Below are positions 62,716 to 64,000 of a DNA stretch of 64,000 bases, in pieces; the stretch's first letter is position 1, and every line of letters starts with the position of its first letter. Location: positions 538,013-602,012 of the forward strand of contig NZ_BMUL01000001.1 of assembly GCF_014650175.1 (NCBI RefSeq), read 5' to 3'. The notes beneath the pieces were generated by a model, which saw nothing but the letters and a program-made list of their open reading frames with translations, made no database searches and was not told the origin of the DNA. A program made the position numbers and the translations under genes. The DNA comes from Streptomyces termitum. Lineage in GTDB: Bacteria; Actinomycetota; Actinomycetes; Streptomycetales; Streptomycetaceae.

Positions 62716-63558
62716 CTAGGAGGAAGCCTCCGGTTCCTCGGGGGGTTCGCCGAAGCGGGCCAGGGCGAGGGCGGAGGCCACGGCGAGGGCGAAGCCGGCG
62801 AGGGCCAGGGGGCCGAGGCCGGGGCGGGTGCGGTCGCCCAGCCAGGCGAGGCCGATCCCGGCGGGGGCGAGGGTCTCGCCGAGGACCATGCCGGCGGTGG
62901 CGGTGGTGACGGCGCCGCGCTGGAAGGCGGAGGTGAGGAGGAGGAAGGCGGTGGCGCCGCCGAGGAGGAGCGCCCACAGGGCGGGGTCGGCGGGGCGGAC
63001 GCCGTCGAGGAGGCGGACGGCGACCTCCACGACGCCGAAGCCGAGTCCGGCGCCGAGGCCGAGGAGGAGGGCGCGGGGGCGGGCGGGCAGGCGGCCCGCG
63101 GCGGCGCCCAGGAGGAGCAGGGCCGCCGCGGCGGCCAGCAGGGTCCAGGGGAGGGGCGCCGGGCCGGGGGAGCGGCCCTCGGGGCCCGCGGCGAGGGCGA
63201 GGAGCGCGAGGCCGCCGCAGACGCCCGCGACCGCGGCCCGTTCGGCGGACCGCAGGCGGGTGCCGAGGAGGCGGGTGGAGAGGGCGGCGGTGACGGCGAG
63301 GCTGGCGGCGAGCGCGGCGCCGACGGCGTACAGGGGGAGGACGCGCAGGGCGGCGACCTCCAGGAGGAAGCCGAGGCCGTCGAGGGCGAGGCCGAGGAGG
63401 TAGCGCCACTGGCGCAGGGCCCGCCAGAGCAGTCTCACATCGACGCCGCTACCGCCGCCGGTGCCGGGGGCGGCGGTGCGGGCGGCGGCGGCCTGGAGGA
63501 CGGTGGCGGTGCCGAAGCAGAGGGCGGCACCGAGAGCGCAGATCATCCCGAACAGCAC
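62716..63558 (-). CDS. EamA/DMT-family transporter-like membrane protein
   Basis: A 280-residue integral membrane protein with about ten helices, ending EEPEASS. The opening MLFGMICALGAALCFGTATV and the glycine-rich repeated halves (LAASLAVTAALSTRLLGTRL; MVLGETLAPAGIGLAWLGDR) fit the DMT superfamily. The substrate is unknown. Transcribed toward the MITE-like element and the MocR gene. Confidence 0.85.
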   Translation of the reverse strand: MLFGMICALGAALCFGTATVLQAAAARTAAPGTGGGSGVDVRLLWRALRQWRYLLGLALDGLGFLLEVAALRVLPLYAVGAALAASLAVTAALSTRLLGTRLRSAERAAVAGVCGGLALLALAAGPEGRSPGPAPLPWTLLAAAAALLLLGAAAGRLPARPRALLLGLGAGLGFGVVEVAVRLLDGVRPADPALWALLLGGATAFLLLTSAFQRGAVTTATAGMVLGETLAPAGIGLAWLGDRTRPGLGPLALAGFALAVASALALARFGEPPEEPEASS

Positions 63559-63698
63559 ATTCCGACTCTATGGCCCGGGGCCGGAAACCGGCGGCCTACA
63601 CTGTGCGGTCGCCGGGCTCACGCCTTTCCGAACGGCCGCGCGGGTCCGGCACGCGCGTCCGTCGGCCGCGCGCTCGGGCGAAGGGGAGGGCGAGGAAC

Positions 63699-64000
63699 AT
63701 GCGGAGGCTCAGGTCGAGCACGGTGGTGCTCGGCGGGATGGGCGTGCTCGCGGCGACGATCACCGCCTGCGGCGCCGAGCCCGACCGCCGGTGCGCGGAT
63801 CCGGTGACGCTGGAGGAGCTGCCCTCCTACCGGTGCGAGACGGACGACGACGATGACGATGACGGCGCCGAGGGCGGCAGCAGCGGCTCGTACAGCCACG
63901 GCGCGTACTACTACGGCGGCATGGTCCGCAACTCCCGTGTGACGGGCGGCAGTTTCGACCGCAAGGCCGTGGAGACGGGCGGCTTCGGCTGCTCGTCGTC
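63699..64000 (+). CDS. Lipoprotein, 3' end outside the window
   Basis: About 100 codons are visible from ATG 63699 (AAGGGGAGGG 9 nt upstream). A signal peptide ends in a lipobox Ile-Thr-Ala-Cys (Cys24). The mature part has two Cys (DRRCADP, SYRCETD), a run of seven Asp, a Ser/Gly/Tyr-rich stretch (SYSHGAYYYGG) and the sequence ETGGFGCSS near the edge. The Gly-Gly-Phe-Gly ending and Tyr-rich middle faintly recall DUF1190/YgiB lipoproteins, which pair with a glutathionylspermidine synthase-like gene. Uncertain. Confidence 0.7.
   Translation, partial: MRRLRSSTVVLGGMGVLAATITACGAEPDRRCADPVTLEELPSYRCETDDDDDDDGAEGGSSGSYSHGAYYYGGMVRNSRVTGGSFDRKAVETGGFGCSS

Overview
The window is about 74% G+C, with almost every codon ending in G or C, GTG starts common and TTA codons nearly absent. 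With this gene content, that points to the core chromosome of a Streptomyces. The order guaB, guaB3, Ser/Thr kinases, guaA, pcrA, icmB, sucCD, purNH, folD, mdh matches, as I recall it, the SCO4770-SCO4830 stretch of S. coelicolor. No rRNA, tRNA, CRISPR array, prophage or intact insertion sequence was seen.

Region by region. (1) 1-5920: the end of guaB, guaB3, a leftward nucleotide-sugar dehydrogenase that has lost catalytic residues, and glpD. (2) 6117-13621: three tandem membrane Ser/Thr kinase genes; the middle one is a pseudokinase with a TTA codon. (3) 13830-17399: a succinate-semialdehyde dehydrogenase and GMC oxidoreductase pair behind operator-like palindromes. (4) 17400-20438: a chorismate mutase gene preceded by what looks like a Phe/Tyr leader-peptide attenuator, divergent from guaA. 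(5) 20571-25658: class II aldolase, DoxX protein, and a divergent PspC pair with a histidine kinase and LuxR-type regulator. (6) 25681-33617: NlpC/P60 and M23 wall hydrolases, PcrA helicase, a lipase and icmB. (7) 33691-42367: a SWIM / DUF5691 arm and a MoxR / DUF5682 / VWA arm pointing apart. Each arm has a promoter resembling the RecA-independent DNA-damage (RecA-NDp, PafBC-type) class. (8) 42783-51062: sucCD, an HTH/sigma-like/membrane fusion regulator, a DUF6350 membrane protein, purN and purH. (9) 51178-57335: DUF2079 protein, folD, DUF3017, an XRE-DUF2690 protein and mdh. (10) 57485-60528: a three-gene operon whose first two products share a short motif resembling RHIM-type amyloid signalling motifs. 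(11) 60522-64000: AhpD-like protein, MocR regulator, a 169-bp palindromic MITE-like element, an EamA transporter and a truncated lipoprotein gene.

Functional themes. Purine synthesis (guaB, guaA, purN, purH, with folD supplying formyl-folate) and the TCA cycle (sucC, sucD, mdh) provide the housekeeping frame. Envelope sensing is dense: three kinase-family proteins, a PspC/two-component set and two wall hydrolases. A secreted domain at the C-termini of all three kinase-family proteins recurs in the protein at 59638-60528, linking two distant parts of the window.

The observations I rate highest are the paired DNA-damage-type promoters around the MoxR/VWA/SWIM cluster, the RHIM-like motif pair, the Phe/Tyr attenuator before chorismate mutase, and the dehydrogenase that kept its fold but lost catalytic Cys and Glu. 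All were read by eye; none was checked by alignment or database search.
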